Below, piece by piece: positions 21,638 through 30,850 of a stretch of 64,000 nt of DNA. The translations under genes were made by a program, and so were the position numbers. This DNA comes from Mycolicibacillus koreensis (GTDB lineage: Bacteria; Actinomycetota; Actinomycetes; Mycobacteriales; Mycobacteriaceae). Within the stretch, counting starts at the first letter, position 1; each line of letters starts with the position of its first letter. The stretch spans positions 124,001 to 188,000 of the forward strand of contig NZ_NCXO01000001.1 in NCBI RefSeq assembly GCF_002104795.1. Direction: 5' to 3'. Below the pieces are notes generated by a model that worked only from the letters and a program-made list of their open reading frames with translations, was not told the origin of the DNA and made no database searches.

Positions 21638-23185
21638 GTGCAGACCGACACCGACGACCCGCAGGCCACGCTGTCTCGCGAGGCCTTCCGCGCGCTTGCC
21701 GCCGACCACCGGGTGGTGGCGGTGACCCGCAAGGTGCTCGCCGACGCCGAGACCCCGTTGTCGGCCTACCGCAAGCTCGGCGCGGGGCGTCCGGGCACCT
21801 TCCTGCTGGAGTCCGCCGAGAACGGCCGGTCCTGGTCACGATGGTCATTCATCGGTGCCGGTGCCCCCACGGCGTTGACCGTGCGCGACGGTGCCGCGAT
21901 CTGGCTCGGCGCCGCACCGCAGGGCGCACCCACCGGCGGGGACCCGCTGCAGGTGCTGGCCGCCACGTTGGAGGTGCTGGCCACCGAGACCCTGCAGGAG
22001 TTGCCGCCGCTGTCGGGCGGGATGGTCGGTTTTTTCACCTACGACCTGGTGCGCCGCTTGGAGCGGCTCCCGGAGCGGACCGTCGATGACCTGGGTCTGC
22101 CCGACATGCTGCTGCTGTTGGCCACCGACATGGCCGCCGTCGACCACCACGAGGGCACGATCACGCTGATCGCCAACGCGGTGAACTGGGACGGCACCGC
22201 CGATCGGGTCGACGAGGCCTACGACGACGCCATCGCCCGCCTCGACGTGATGACCGCCGCGTTGGGCCAGCCGCTGCCGTCCACGGTCGCCACGTTCACC
22301 CGCCCCCAGCCGCAGTACCGCGCCCAGCGCACCGAAGCCGAATACAGCCAGATCGTCGACCGGTTGGTCGGTGAGATCGCGGCCGGGGAAGCCTTCCAGG
22401 TGGTGCCGTCACAACGGTTCGAGATCGACACCGCCGTCGACCCGATCGACGTCTACCGGATGCTGCGGGTCTCCAACCCCAGCCCGTACATGTACCTGCT
22501 GCAGGTGCCCGACGGGCACGGCGAGGTGGCGTTCTCGATCGTCGGCTCCAGCCCGGAAGCGCTGGTCACCGTCTCCGACGGGCGGGCGACCACCCATCCC
22601 ATCGCCGGCACCCGCTGGCGCGGCCAGACAGACGAGGAAGATCAGCTGCTCGGAAAGGAGTTGTTGGCCGACCAGAAGGAGCGTGCCGAGCATCTGATGC
22701 TGGTCGACCTGGGCCGCAACGACCTGGGGCGGGTGTGCGTGCCGGGCAGTGTCCGGGTGGAGGACTACAGCCACATCGAGCGCTACAGCCACGTCATGCA
22801 CCTGGTATCCACCGTGACCGGCCTGCTGGCCGAGGGCCGGACCGCGCTGGACGCGGTGACCGCCTGCTTCCCGGCCGGCACGCTATCGGGAGCGCCGAAG
22901 GTGCGCGCGATGGAGCTGATCGAAGAGGTCGAGAAAACCCGCCGCGGCCTCTACGGCGGTGTGGTGGGCTACCTCGACTTCGCCGGCAACGCCGACTTCG
23001 CGATCGCCATCCGCACCGCGTTGATGCGCGACGGCACCGCCTATGTGCAGGCCGGCGGCGGCGTGGTGGCCGATTCCAACGGCCCCTACGAGTTCACCGA
23101 GGCCACCAACAAGGCCCGCGCGGTGCTCGGCGCCATCGCCGCTGCGGAGACCCTCACCCGTCCAGCCGGTGGCCGGGATGGCTGA
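21638..23185 (+). CDS. trpE: Anthranilate synthase component I
   Basis: Makes anthranilate from chorismate with a TrpG glutaminase, which is not in this window. The 515-residue protein has [18 protein letters not shown] with the tryptophan-feedback site, [26 protein letters not shown] and the catalytic [15 protein letters not shown]. The GTG at 21638 is preferred because GGGAGG lies nine bases upstream; ATG at 21629 would sit directly against that site. The 51 bp before it leave no room for a Trp-rich leader peptide, so classical attenuation is unlikely. Confidence 0.94.
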   Translation: MQTDTDDPQATLSREAFRALAADHRVVAVTRKVLADAETPLSAYRKLGAGRPGTFLLESAENGRSWSRWSFIGAGAPTALTVRDGAAIWLGAAPQGAPTGGDPLQVLAATLEVLATETLQELPPLSGGMVGFFTYDLVRRLERLPERTVDDLGLPDMLLLLATDMAAVDHHEGTITLIANAVNWDGTADRVDEAYDDAIARLDVMTAALGQPLPSTVATFTRPQPQYRAQRTEAEYSQIVDRLVGEIAAGEAFQVVPSQRFEIDTAVDPIDVYRMLRVSNPSPYMYLLQVPDGHGEVAFSIVGSSPEALVTVSDGRATTHPIAGTRWRGQTDEEDQLLGKELLADQKERAEHLMLVDLGRNDLGRVCVPGSVRVEDYSHIERYSHVMHLVSTVTGLLAEGRTALDAVTACFPAGTLSGAPKVRAMELIEEVEKTRRGLYGGVVGYLDFAGNADFAIAIRTALMRDGTAYVQAGGGVVADSNGPYEFTEATNKARAVLGAIAAAETLTRPAGGRDG

Positions 23186-23822
23186 GCCGCCGGCCCGCCG
23201 CCACACCCAGATGCCGCTGCGGATCGCCCAGCTGTTGCTACTGGTCGGGGCCGGGGGCCTGTGGGCCGCCTCGCGGCTGCCGTGGGTGACGATCCACTCC
23301 GCCGACGGGCTCGGGCTGCCGACCAGCACCACCGTCGACGGGGCGACCTGGTCGTCGGGTCTGGTGGCGTTGGCGGTGGTGCTGGTGGCCGCTTCGGTGG
23401 CCACCGTGGCGGTGCGGGGCTGGCCGCTGCGACTGTTGGCGCTGTTGGTCGCCGGGGCGAGCCTGGCCACCGGATATCTGGCCGTCGGCCAGTGGGCCGG
23501 CGGCGACGTGGCGGCACGGGCCGCCGAGTTGGCCGATATCCCGGTGCAGTCGCTGACCAGCGGCACCGAACGGCACTTCACCGGTGCCGCCGTCGCGCTG
23601 GCGGTGGCGGTGGCGACCCTGGTGGCGGCGGCGCTGTTGATGCGTGCCGCCACGCATCGGGATGCGACCGCGAAGTACGTCGCGCCCGGCACCCGACGCT
23701 CGCAGGCCCAGGCCACCGGATCGGCCGGCGATGTCGCAAAGATGTCGGAGCGAATGATCTGGGATGCCCTCGACGAGGGACGTGACCCCACCGATGCCGA
23801 GGGCCGGGGCGAGGGCCGGTGA
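23178..23822 (+). CDS. Trp-biosynthesis-associated membrane protein
   Basis: A 214-residue membrane protein of the family found between trpE and trpC in actinobacteria (Rv1610-like; Trp_oprn_chp). Hydrophobic segments lie at about residues 15-35, 57-77, 83-103 and 130-152. The extracytoplasmic loop between the first two holds [13 protein letters not shown]. The cytoplasmic tail is rich in charged residues. The ATG at 23178 overlaps the trpE stop by 8 bp. Biochemical function is unknown; position suggests a link to tryptophan or anthranilate handling. Confidence 0.8.
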   Translation: MAEPPARRHTQMPLRIAQLLLLVGAGGLWAASRLPWVTIHSADGLGLPTSTTVDGATWSSGLVALAVVLVAASVATVAVRGWPLRLLALLVAGASLATGYLAVGQWAGGDVAARAAELADIPVQSLTSGTERHFTGAAVALAVAVATLVAAALLMRAATHRDATAKYVAPGTRRSQAQATGSAGDVAKMSERMIWDALDEGRDPTDAEGRGEGR

Positions 23823-23892
23823 GCGTCGACACGGTACCGACGGCTACCCTTCGAGGTGCACCATTCGGTATGTGGGGAAGGAACCGACGGCC

Positions 23893-24711
23893 ATGAGTTC
23901 GGCTACTGTGCTCGACTCCATCATCGAGGGAGTCCGTGCTGACGTCGCCGCTCGGGAGGCCCGGATCCCGCTGGAAGAGATCAAGGCCACCGCCGAGTCG
24001 GTCCCGCCGCCGCATGACGTGATGGCGGCGCTGCGCGAACCCGGCATCGGGGTGATCGCCGAGGTGAAACGGGCCAGCCCGTCCAAAGGGGAGTTGGCCT
24101 CGATCGGTGACCCCGCGGAGCTGGCCCGCGCCTATGAGGCCGGTGGTGCCCGAGTGATCAGCGTGTTGACCGAGCAGCGACGGTTCGGCGGTTCCCTCGA
24201 CGATCTGGACGCGGTGCGCGCGGCCGTGTCGATCCCGGTGCTGCGCAAAGACTTTATTGTACGGCCGTATCAGATTCACGAGGCCCGCGCCCACGGTGCG
24301 GACATGTTGTTGCTCATCGTGGCGGCGTTGGAGCAGCCCGCCCTCGTGTCACTGTTGGAGCGCACCGAATCGTTGGGCATGACCGCTCTGGTGGAGGTCC
24401 ACACCGAAGAGGAAGCCGACCGTGCGCTGCAGGCCGAGGCGAAGGTCATCGGCGTCAACGCCCGCAACCTCAAGACCCTGGAGGTGGACCGGGACTGCTT
24501 CGCCCGCATCGCCCCGGGCCTACCCAGCAACGTTATCCGGGTCGCCGAGTCCGGGGTGCGCGGACCGGCCGACCTGCTCGCCTACGCCGGTGCCGGCGCC
24601 GACGCCGTGCTCGTGGGGGAGGGCGTGGTCACCAGTGAGGACCCGCGCGTCGCGGTCGCTGACCTGGTCACCGCCGGAACCCACCCGTCCTGCCCGAAGC
24701 CGGCCCGCTGA
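23893..24711 (+). CDS. trpC: Indole-3-glycerol phosphate synthase
   Basis: Cyclises CdRP to indole-glycerol phosphate. The 272-residue barrel shows [57 protein letters not shown] and [10 protein letters not shown], which together hold the catalytic Lys and Glu residues. The N-terminal PRAI (trpF) domain of enteric TrpC-F is absent as a fusion. The ATG at 23893 has AAGGAA about nine bases upstream. It is followed by trpB seven bases after its stop. Confidence 0.95.
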   Translation: MSSATVLDSIIEGVRADVAAREARIPLEEIKATAESVPPPHDVMAALREPGIGVIAEVKRASPSKGELASIGDPAELARAYEAGGARVISVLTEQRRFGGSLDDLDAVRAAVSIPVLRKDFIVRPYQIHEARAHGADMLLLIVAALEQPALVSLLERTESLGMTALVEVHTEEEADRALQAEAKVIGVNARNLKTLEVDRDCFARIAPGLPSNVIRVAESGVRGPADLLAYAGAGADAVLVGEGVVTSEDPRVAVADLVTAGTHPSCPKPAR

Positions 24712-24718
24712 CCCGCTG

Positions 24719-25987
24719 ATGGCACGTTCGTCGGGCCCCGACCTGCCCCGCCCCAGTGCCGCCGTCGCCGAACCGACCGCGCACGACCCGGACGTCGGCG
24801 GCCACTTCGGCGTCTACGGCGGGCGTTTCGTCGCCGAAGCCTTGATGGGGGTGATCGAGGAGGTCACCGCCGCCTACGACAAGGTGCGCACCGACCAGGA
24901 GTTCCTCGACACCCTCGACCGGTTGCAGGTCCACTACACGGGTCGCCCCTCACCGTTGTATGAGGCCGAACGCCTCAGTGAACACGCTGGGGGAGCGCGC
25001 ATCTTCCTCAAACGGGAAGACCTCAACCACACCGGATCCCACAAGATCAACAATGTGCTCGGGCATGCGTTGCTCGCCAAGCACATGGGGAAGACCCGGG
25101 TCATCGCCGAGACCGGTGCCGGCCAGCACGGGGTTGCCACCGCCACCGCCTGTGCACTGCTGGGACTGCAATGCCGGGTGTACATGGGCGCGGTCGATAC
25201 CGCGCGCCAGGCGCTCAACGTCGCGCGGATGCGGTTGCTCGGTGCAGAGGTCATCGCGGTCGAGGCCGGTTCCAAGACCCTCAAAGACGCTATCAACGAG
25301 GCGTTTCGGGACTGGGTCACCAACGCCGACGGCACCTACTACTGTTTCGGCACCGCGGCCGGACCACACCCGTTCCCAGCCATGGTGCGCGACTTCCAGC
25401 GGATCATCGGGCTGGAGACCCGGGTGCAGATCCAGGACCAGGCGGGCCGCCTGCCCGACGCGGTGACCGCCTGCGTCGGCGGCGGCTCCAACGCCATCGG
25501 CATCTTCCACGCGTTCATCGATGACCCGGCGGTGCGGCTGATCGGATACGAAGCCGCGGGCGACGGTGTCGAGACCGGCCGCCACGCCGCCACGTTCGCC
25601 GGCGGCACCCCCGGGGCCTTCCACGGCTCGTTCTCCTATCTGCTGCAGGACGAGGACGGTCAGACCATCGAGTCACACTCGGTCTCAGCGGGATTGGACT
25701 ATCCGGGCGTGGGACCTGAGCACGCCCAGTTGCGCGACCTCGGCCGTGCCGAGTACCGCCCGATCACCGACACCGAGGCGATGGAGGCATTCCGACTGCT
25801 CTGCCGCACCGAGGGCATCATCCCGGCGATCGAATCGGCGCACGCGGTCGCCGGCGCACTGCAATTGGGCAAGGAACTGGGTCGCGGTTCGGTCATCGTG
25901 GTGAACCTCTCCGGCCGGGGCGACAAGGACGTCGAGACCGCCGCTCGTTGGTTCGGGTTGCTCGACGAGAGCGCGGAGCAGGAATGA
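24719..25987 (+). CDS. trpB: Tryptophan synthase beta chain
   Basis: PLP subunit that joins indole and serine to tryptophan in the alpha2beta2 complex. The 422-residue TrpB1-type protein has [14 protein letters not shown], the PLP-lysine block [30 protein letters not shown] and [10 protein letters not shown]. The ATG at 24719 is chosen; the frame remains open upstream only because it shadows trpC. Its stop overlaps the trpA start (ATGA). Confidence 0.95.
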   Translation: MARSSGPDLPRPSAAVAEPTAHDPDVGGHFGVYGGRFVAEALMGVIEEVTAAYDKVRTDQEFLDTLDRLQVHYTGRPSPLYEAERLSEHAGGARIFLKREDLNHTGSHKINNVLGHALLAKHMGKTRVIAETGAGQHGVATATACALLGLQCRVYMGAVDTARQALNVARMRLLGAEVIAVEAGSKTLKDAINEAFRDWVTNADGTYYCFGTAAGPHPFPAMVRDFQRIIGLETRVQIQDQAGRLPDAVTACVGGGSNAIGIFHAFIDDPAVRLIGYEAAGDGVETGRHAATFAGGTPGAFHGSFSYLLQDEDGQTIESHSVSAGLDYPGVGPEHAQLRDLGRAEYRPITDTEAMEAFRLLCRTEGIIPAIESAHAVAGALQLGKELGRGSVIVVNLSGRGDKDVETAARWFGLLDESAEQE

Positions 25988-26781
25988 CCGAAAGCAGGCT
26001 GGCCGGACTCTTCGAGACTTGCCGCAGCGAGAGCCGTTCGGCGCTGATCGGGTACCTGCCGACAGGCTTCCCGGACGTGCCGACCTCGATCACCGCGATG
26101 ACCACGCTGGTTGAATCCGGTTGCGACATCGTCGAAGTCGGTGTTCCGTATTCGGATCCTGGCATGGACGGACCGACGATCGCCGCAGCCACCTCGACGG
26201 CGTTGGCCGGAGGGGTTCGAGTGCGTGACACGCTGGCGGCAGTGGAGGCGATCAGCAACGCCGGCGGTCGGGCGGTGGTGATGACCTACTGGAATCTGGT
26301 GCTGCGCTACGGCGTCGACGCGTTCGCCCGCGATCTGGCCGCCGCCGGAGGTGACGGCTTGATCACCCCGGACCTCATCGTCGACGAGGCCGACGATTGG
26401 ATGGCGGCCTCCGATGCCCACGGGTTGGATCGGATCTTTCTGGTGGCGCCGTCATCGACGCCACAGCGGTTGGCCACCACGGTCGAAGCAACCCGAGGTT
26501 TCGTCTACGCAGCGTCCACCATGGGGGTCACGGGCGCGCGTGACGCGGTGTCCGATGCGGCGCCGGAACTGGTGAGTCGAGTCCGCGAGGTCTCTGACAT
26601 CCCGGTCGGTGTCGGACTGGGCGTGCGTTCACGCGAACAGGCCGCCGAGATCGGTGCATACGCAGATGGAGTCATCGTCGGCTCAGCATTGGTCACAGCG
26701 CTCAGCGAGAGCGTGACGGCTCTGCGCGGGCTGACGACCGAATTGGCCGCCGGGGTTCGGCAAAGGACGGCAGCACCATGA
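25984..26781 (+). CDS. trpA: Tryptophan synthase alpha chain
   Basis: Cleaves indole-glycerol phosphate to indole, which is channelled to TrpB. The 265-residue barrel contains the catalytic Glu in [13 protein letters not shown] and the Asp nearby, plus [24 protein letters not shown] and [12 protein letters not shown]. It overlaps trpB by four bases, and its stop TGA lies within the ATGATG of lgt, so lgt is likely co-transcribed with the trp genes. Confidence 0.95.
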   Translation: MTESRLAGLFETCRSESRSALIGYLPTGFPDVPTSITAMTTLVESGCDIVEVGVPYSDPGMDGPTIAAATSTALAGGVRVRDTLAAVEAISNAGGRAVVMTYWNLVLRYGVDAFARDLAAAGGDGLITPDLIVDEADDWMAASDAHGLDRIFLVAPSSTPQRLATTVEATRGFVYAASTMGVTGARDAVSDAAPELVSRVREVSDIPVGVGLGVRSREQAAEIGAYADGVIVGSALVTALSESVTALRGLTTELAAGVRQRTAAP

Positions 26782-28508
26782 TGACGGATCTGATGACCTT
26801 CCTTCCCAGCCCGTCGCGCGGCGTGTGGTATCTCGGCCCCATTCCGATTCGTGCCTACGCGCTTTGCATCGTGGCGGGCATCTTGGTCGCCCTGTGGCTC
26901 GGGGACCGACGATGGGTGGCGCGCGGTGGGCAGCGCGGGGTCATCTACGACATCGCCTTGTGGGCGGTCCCGTTCGGTCTGGTGGGCGGTCGGCTGTATC
27001 ACCTGATGACCGATTGGCGCAGCTATCTCGAGCCCGGCGGCCCCGGGTGGGCCGGCATGTGGCGAATCTGGGACGGTGGTCTCGGAATCTGGGGTGCCGT
27101 AGCCCTCGGCGGTGTCGGCGCATGGATCGCCTGCCGCCGTCGCGGCATCCCGTTGCCCGCGTTCGGTGACGCGATCGCCCCGGGAATCATTCTGGCGCAG
27201 GCGATCGGTCGGATCGGCAACTACTTCAACCAGGAGTTGTACGGACGCGAGACCGACGTGCCGTGGGGATTGGAGATCTTCAACCGCGGCCCTCACGGCT
27301 GTGTGGGAGTACAGCCGTTCGACGGGGTCTCCACCGGAGAAGTCTGCGCGGTGGTGCATCCGACGTTCCTGTACGAACTGCTGTGGAATCTCGCGGTTTT
27401 CGTGATGTTGATCGTCGTCGACCGCCGCTTCCGAATCGGCCACGGGCGGCTGTTCGCCTTATATGTTGCGGGCTACTGTCTGGGTCGATTCTGGGTCGAG
27501 TTGTTGCGTTCAGACCACGCCTCGATGCCGATTGCCGACATCCGTGTCAACTCGTTCACGTCCGCTTTGGTGTTCATCGGGGCGGTGGTCTACATCGTCC
27601 TGGCCACCAGGGGACGTGAGGATCCGGCGTCGCTGGGTGGCACAGATGTCGAGGCGGGCACGGATGGCACCGCCGCAGTGGCCGCCACAGCTGCCACTGG
27701 CGCGGCTGGCGCCACCGTCGCCACCACGGACACATCCGCCGAAGAGAAGGCTCCGCTCCCGGACTCCGTGACCACTGATGCCGAGAGCGATTCCGGAGAC
27801 GAGGCGATCGGCGCCGACGAGACCTCGCCTCAGGACGGCGAGGAAACCGACAGCGACAGCGAATCCGCCGACACCGCAAACGAGACCGTCACCGAAGACG
27901 AGTCGGACGAGGCTGAGGCCGACGTCGCAGAGGACGAAACCTCCGACACTGCCGGCGACACCGCCGACGAAACCAGCGACGAGGCCGACGTCGCCATCGA
28001 GGCTGAGCCCGACGACACCGACGAGGAGACCTCACCACAAGACGGCGAGGAACCCGCCGACGTCGAGCCCAGCGACGAGGCAGACTCAAACGACGAACCT
28101 GAATCCGACGACACCGTCACCGACGACGAGGCAGACGAGGCCCCCGAACTCGACGACACCGACGACGAGACCGCACCCCAAGACGACGAAGAAACCACCG
28201 ACACCGTCAGCGACACCGACGACGAGGCCAGCGTCGAGGCAGACGCCACCGACGAGCCTGAATCCGACGGCGCGGTCACCGACGACACGGCCAATGACGA
28301 AACCACCGACACCGCCGACGAAGACGAGGTAGACGAGCCCTCGCAAGACGGCGAGGAAACCACGGATGAGGTCGAAACTGACGGCGCCGAAAACGAGGAC
28401 TCGGACGCCGAGACCGGCGACGCCACCAGCCCCGATGCCACCGACGAGGACGCTGACGACACCACGGATGAGGACACCGACGAGGAGACTCCCAACGCGT
28501 CGGAGTAG
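26778..28508 (+). CDS. lgt: Prolipoprotein diacylglyceryl transferase with long acidic C-terminal tail
   Basis: Membrane enzyme that transfers diacylglycerol to the lipobox Cys of prolipoproteins. Residues 1-280 hold about seven membrane segments and the signature GRIGNYFNQELYGRETD. Residues about 280-576 form an extension rich in Asp, Glu, Thr and Ser with almost no hydrophobics, so intrinsically disordered. It repeats a PQDGEE-like motif at about residues 347, 416, 463 and 519. M. tuberculosis Lgt also has a tail but, as I recall, is about 468 residues. ATG at 26778 or 26781 both fit; AAAGGA is ten bases before 26778. Confidence 0.93.
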   Translation: MMTDLMTFLPSPSRGVWYLGPIPIRAYALCIVAGILVALWLGDRRWVARGGQRGVIYDIALWAVPFGLVGGRLYHLMTDWRSYLEPGGPGWAGMWRIWDGGLGIWGAVALGGVGAWIACRRRGIPLPAFGDAIAPGIILAQAIGRIGNYFNQELYGRETDVPWGLEIFNRGPHGCVGVQPFDGVSTGEVCAVVHPTFLYELLWNLAVFVMLIVVDRRFRIGHGRLFALYVAGYCLGRFWVELLRSDHASMPIADIRVNSFTSALVFIGAVVYIVLATRGREDPASLGGTDVEAGTDGTAAVAATAATGAAGATVATTDTSAEEKAPLPDSVTTDAESDSGDEAIGADETSPQDGEETDSDSESADTANETVTEDESDEAEADVAEDETSDTAGDTADETSDEADVAIEAEPDDTDEETSPQDGEEPADVEPSDEADSNDEPESDDTVTDDEADEAPELDDTDDETAPQDDEETTDTVSDTDDEASVEADATDEPESDGAVTDDTANDETTDTADEDEVDEPSQDGEETTDEVETDGAENEDSDAETGDATSPDATDEDADDTTDEDTDEETPNASE

Positions 28509-28550
28509 CGGGGGCAATGGTGCGCCGCGCGGCGAACCGACCCGCACGAC

Positions 28551-28556
28551 TATGCT
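28551..28556 (+). promoter_or_regulatory. -10 element (TATGCT) of leaderless pyk
   Basis: TATGCT fits TANNNT and ends 6 nt before the pyk GTG at 28563. That places the transcription start at the start codon. It separates pyk from the trp-lgt transcript. Confidence 0.5.
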
Positions 28557-28562
28557 GGCCTC

Positions 28563-29981
28563 GTGACACGACGCGGAAAGATTGTCTGCACGCTCGGTCC
28601 AGCAACCAGCAGCGGCGAGATGGTAAAAGCCCTGGTCGAAGCCGGGATGGATGTCGCGCGACTGAACTTCAGCCACGGTGAGCACGCCGACCACAAGCTC
28701 GCCTACGAGCGGGTGCGGATCGCCTCGGACGCCACCGGCCGGGCCGTCGGCGTGCTCGCCGACTTGCAGGGCCCCAAGATCCGGCTGGGAAAGTTCACCG
28801 CCGGGTCGGTCTATTGGTCTGAAGGGGAGATCGTTCGTATCACCGTCGAGGAGTGCGCAGGCACCCACGACCGGGTTTCCACCACCTACACCGATCTGGC
28901 CAACGACGCGGTGCCCGGTGACCGCGTCCTGGTCGACGACGGCAATGTCGGCCTCGTGGTCGACGAGGTCGACGGCAACGACGTTGTCTGCCGAGTCGTC
29001 GACGGTGGACCAGTCAGTGACCACAAGGGCATCTCGCTGCCCGGGGTGAATGTCTCCGCGCCGGCACTGTCGGACAAGGACGTTGAGGATCTGGAGTTCG
29101 CCCTCGGCCTGGGGGTCGACATGGTGGCCCTGTCGTTCGTCCGGTCGCCCTCCGACGTCGAACGGGTGCACGAGGTGATGGACCGCGTCGGTCGACGTGT
29201 CCCGGTGATCGCGAAACTGGAGAAACCCGAAGCGATCGAAGACCTGGAAGCGGTCGTCCTGGCCTTCGACGCGGTGATGGTGGCCCGCGGCGACCTCGGC
29301 GTCGAAATGCCGCTGGAAGAGGTGCCGCTGGTCCAGAAGCGGGCGATCCAGATGGCGCGGGAGAACGCCCGACCGGTGATCGTGGCCACCCAGATGCTCG
29401 AATCGATGATCGAGAATGTCCGACCCACCCGCGCCGAGGCCTCCGACGTGGCCAACGCGGTTCTCGACGGCACCGACGCGGTGATGCTGTCGGGGGAGAC
29501 CGCCGTCGGCAAGCACGCGCTGGCGGCAGTGCGCACCATGAGCTCGATCCTGCGTGCGGTGGAAGAGGATTCGACCGCTGTGCCGCCGTTGGCGCATCTA
29601 CCCCGGACCAAGCGGGGTGTCATCTGCTACGCAGCCCGCGATATCGGGGAGCGCCTCAACGCCAAGGCGCTGGTGGCGTTCACGCAGTCCGGTGACACGG
29701 TGCGCCGGTTGGCGCGCCTGCACTCACCGCTGCCGCTGCTGGCGTTCACCTCGCTGCCGGAGATCCGCAGCCAGTTGGCGATGACATGGGGCACCGAGAC
29801 GTTCATCGTGCCCGAGCGTCACTCCACCGACGACATGATCCGCGAGGTGGACAAGGCGATGCTGGAGCTGGGCCGCTACGAGCGGGGCGATCTGATCATC
29901 GTCGTCGCCGGCGCGCCGCCTGGCACAGTCGGTTCGACCAACATGATCCACGTGCACCGCATCGGTGAGGACGATGTCTAG
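28563..29981 (+). CDS. pyk: Pyruvate kinase
   Basis: Glycolytic enzyme converting PEP and ADP to pyruvate and ATP. The 472 residues start with TRRGKIVCTLGPAT and include the PEP-site RLNFSHG, the signature IAKLEKPEAIEDL with the catalytic Lys, MVARGDLGVEMPLEEVP, and ATQMLESMI. The C-terminal allosteric domain is present to about residue 470. The GTG at 28563 follows a TATGCT box by 6 nt (leaderless). Its stop TAG shares the G with the start of tesB. Confidence 0.95.
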   Translation: MTRRGKIVCTLGPATSSGEMVKALVEAGMDVARLNFSHGEHADHKLAYERVRIASDATGRAVGVLADLQGPKIRLGKFTAGSVYWSEGEIVRITVEECAGTHDRVSTTYTDLANDAVPGDRVLVDDGNVGLVVDEVDGNDVVCRVVDGGPVSDHKGISLPGVNVSAPALSDKDVEDLEFALGLGVDMVALSFVRSPSDVERVHEVMDRVGRRVPVIAKLEKPEAIEDLEAVVLAFDAVMVARGDLGVEMPLEEVPLVQKRAIQMARENARPVIVATQMLESMIENVRPTRAEASDVANAVLDGTDAVMLSGETAVGKHALAAVRTMSSILRAVEEDSTAVPPLAHLPRTKRGVICYAARDIGERLNAKALVAFTQSGDTVRRLARLHSPLPLLAFTSLPEIRSQLAMTWGTETFIVPERHSTDDMIREVDKAMLELGRYERGDLIIVVAGAPPGTVGSTNMIHVHRIGEDDV

Positions 29982-30850
29982 TGTCCAGCAGCGACTTCGC
30001 CGAACTGCTGACGCTTCTCGACCTCTCCCGTATCGACACCGACCGATTCACCGGCACCCACCCGAGTAAGAATCCGCCACGCACGTTCGGGGGTCAGTTG
30101 ATGGCCCAGTCGTTTGTGGCCAGCAGTCGCACCTTGGAACGCGACCTGCCTCCCAGTGCGCTGTCGGTGCATTTCATCAACGGCGGCGACATCGACAAGG
30201 ACATCGAGTTCCAGGTAATTCGATTGCGCGACGAGCGGCGCTTCGCCAACCGCCGCGTCGACGCCTACCAGGACGGCAGGCTGCTGGCGTCGACGCTGAT
30301 CTGCTATCTGGCCGGCGGTGACGGCCTCGAACACGGGATCACACCCCCGGAGGTCGCCGCCCCGGAGACACTGCCACCGGTGACCGACCTGCTGGTCGGC
30401 TACGAGAAGACGGTGCCGCTGTTCATCGAAGCGCTACGGCCAATCGAATGGCGTTACACCAACGACCCCGCCTGGGTGATGCGGGACAAAGGTGAGCGGC
30501 TCGAGTACAACCGCGTGTGGGTCAGGGCGGACGGGCCGATGCCCGACGACCCGGTGCTGCACACCGCCGCGTTGGTGTACTGCTCGGACACCACGGTGCT
30601 GGACTCGATCATCACCACCCACGGACTGTCCTGGGGCTTCGACCGGATCTTCGCCGCCAGCGCCAACCACTCGTTGTGGTTTCACCGGCCGATCCAATTC
30701 AATGATTGGCTGCTGTACTCGACATCGTCACCGGTGGCCACCGACCTGCGGGGGCTGGGCACCGGTCACTTCTTCGACCGCGCCGGTCAGGTCGTGGCCA
30801 CGGTCGTGCAGGAAGGTGTGGTGCGCCACTTTCCCAGCCGCTCCCGGTAA
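29981..30850 (+). CDS. tesB: Acyl-CoA thioesterase II
   Basis: Double-hotdog thioesterase releasing fatty acid from acyl-CoA. The 289-residue protein has the N-terminal hotdog block PRTFGGQLMAQSF and SVHFINGGD, and the C-terminal hotdog with SANHSLWFHRP and QEGVVRHF. The order matches Rv1618 (tesB1) after pykA. The GTG start overlaps the pyk stop by one base, so the two are co-transcribed. Its last 123 bp run opposite the 3' end of cydC. Confidence 0.9.
   Translation: MSSSDFAELLTLLDLSRIDTDRFTGTHPSKNPPRTFGGQLMAQSFVASSRTLERDLPPSALSVHFINGGDIDKDIEFQVIRLRDERRFANRRVDAYQDGRLLASTLICYLAGGDGLEHGITPPEVAAPETLPPVTDLLVGYEKTVPLFIEALRPIEWRYTNDPAWVMRDKGERLEYNRVWVRADGPMPDDPVLHTAALVYCSDTTVLDSIITTHGLSWGFDRIFAASANHSLWFHRPIQFNDWLLYSTSSPVATDLRGLGTGHFFDRAGQVVATVVQEGVVRHFPSRSR

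Noticed and set aside
27830..28495. Ser/Val-rich antisense open frame opposite the Lgt tail
   Set aside because: It results from reading GAC/GAG/ACC codons backwards, not from coding selection.
28086..29597. 503-residue antisense open frame over the lgt tail and pyk
   Set aside because: The Ser/Val/Gly bias is the complement of an Asp/Glu/Thr repeat, and the rest shadows pyk. No start signal.
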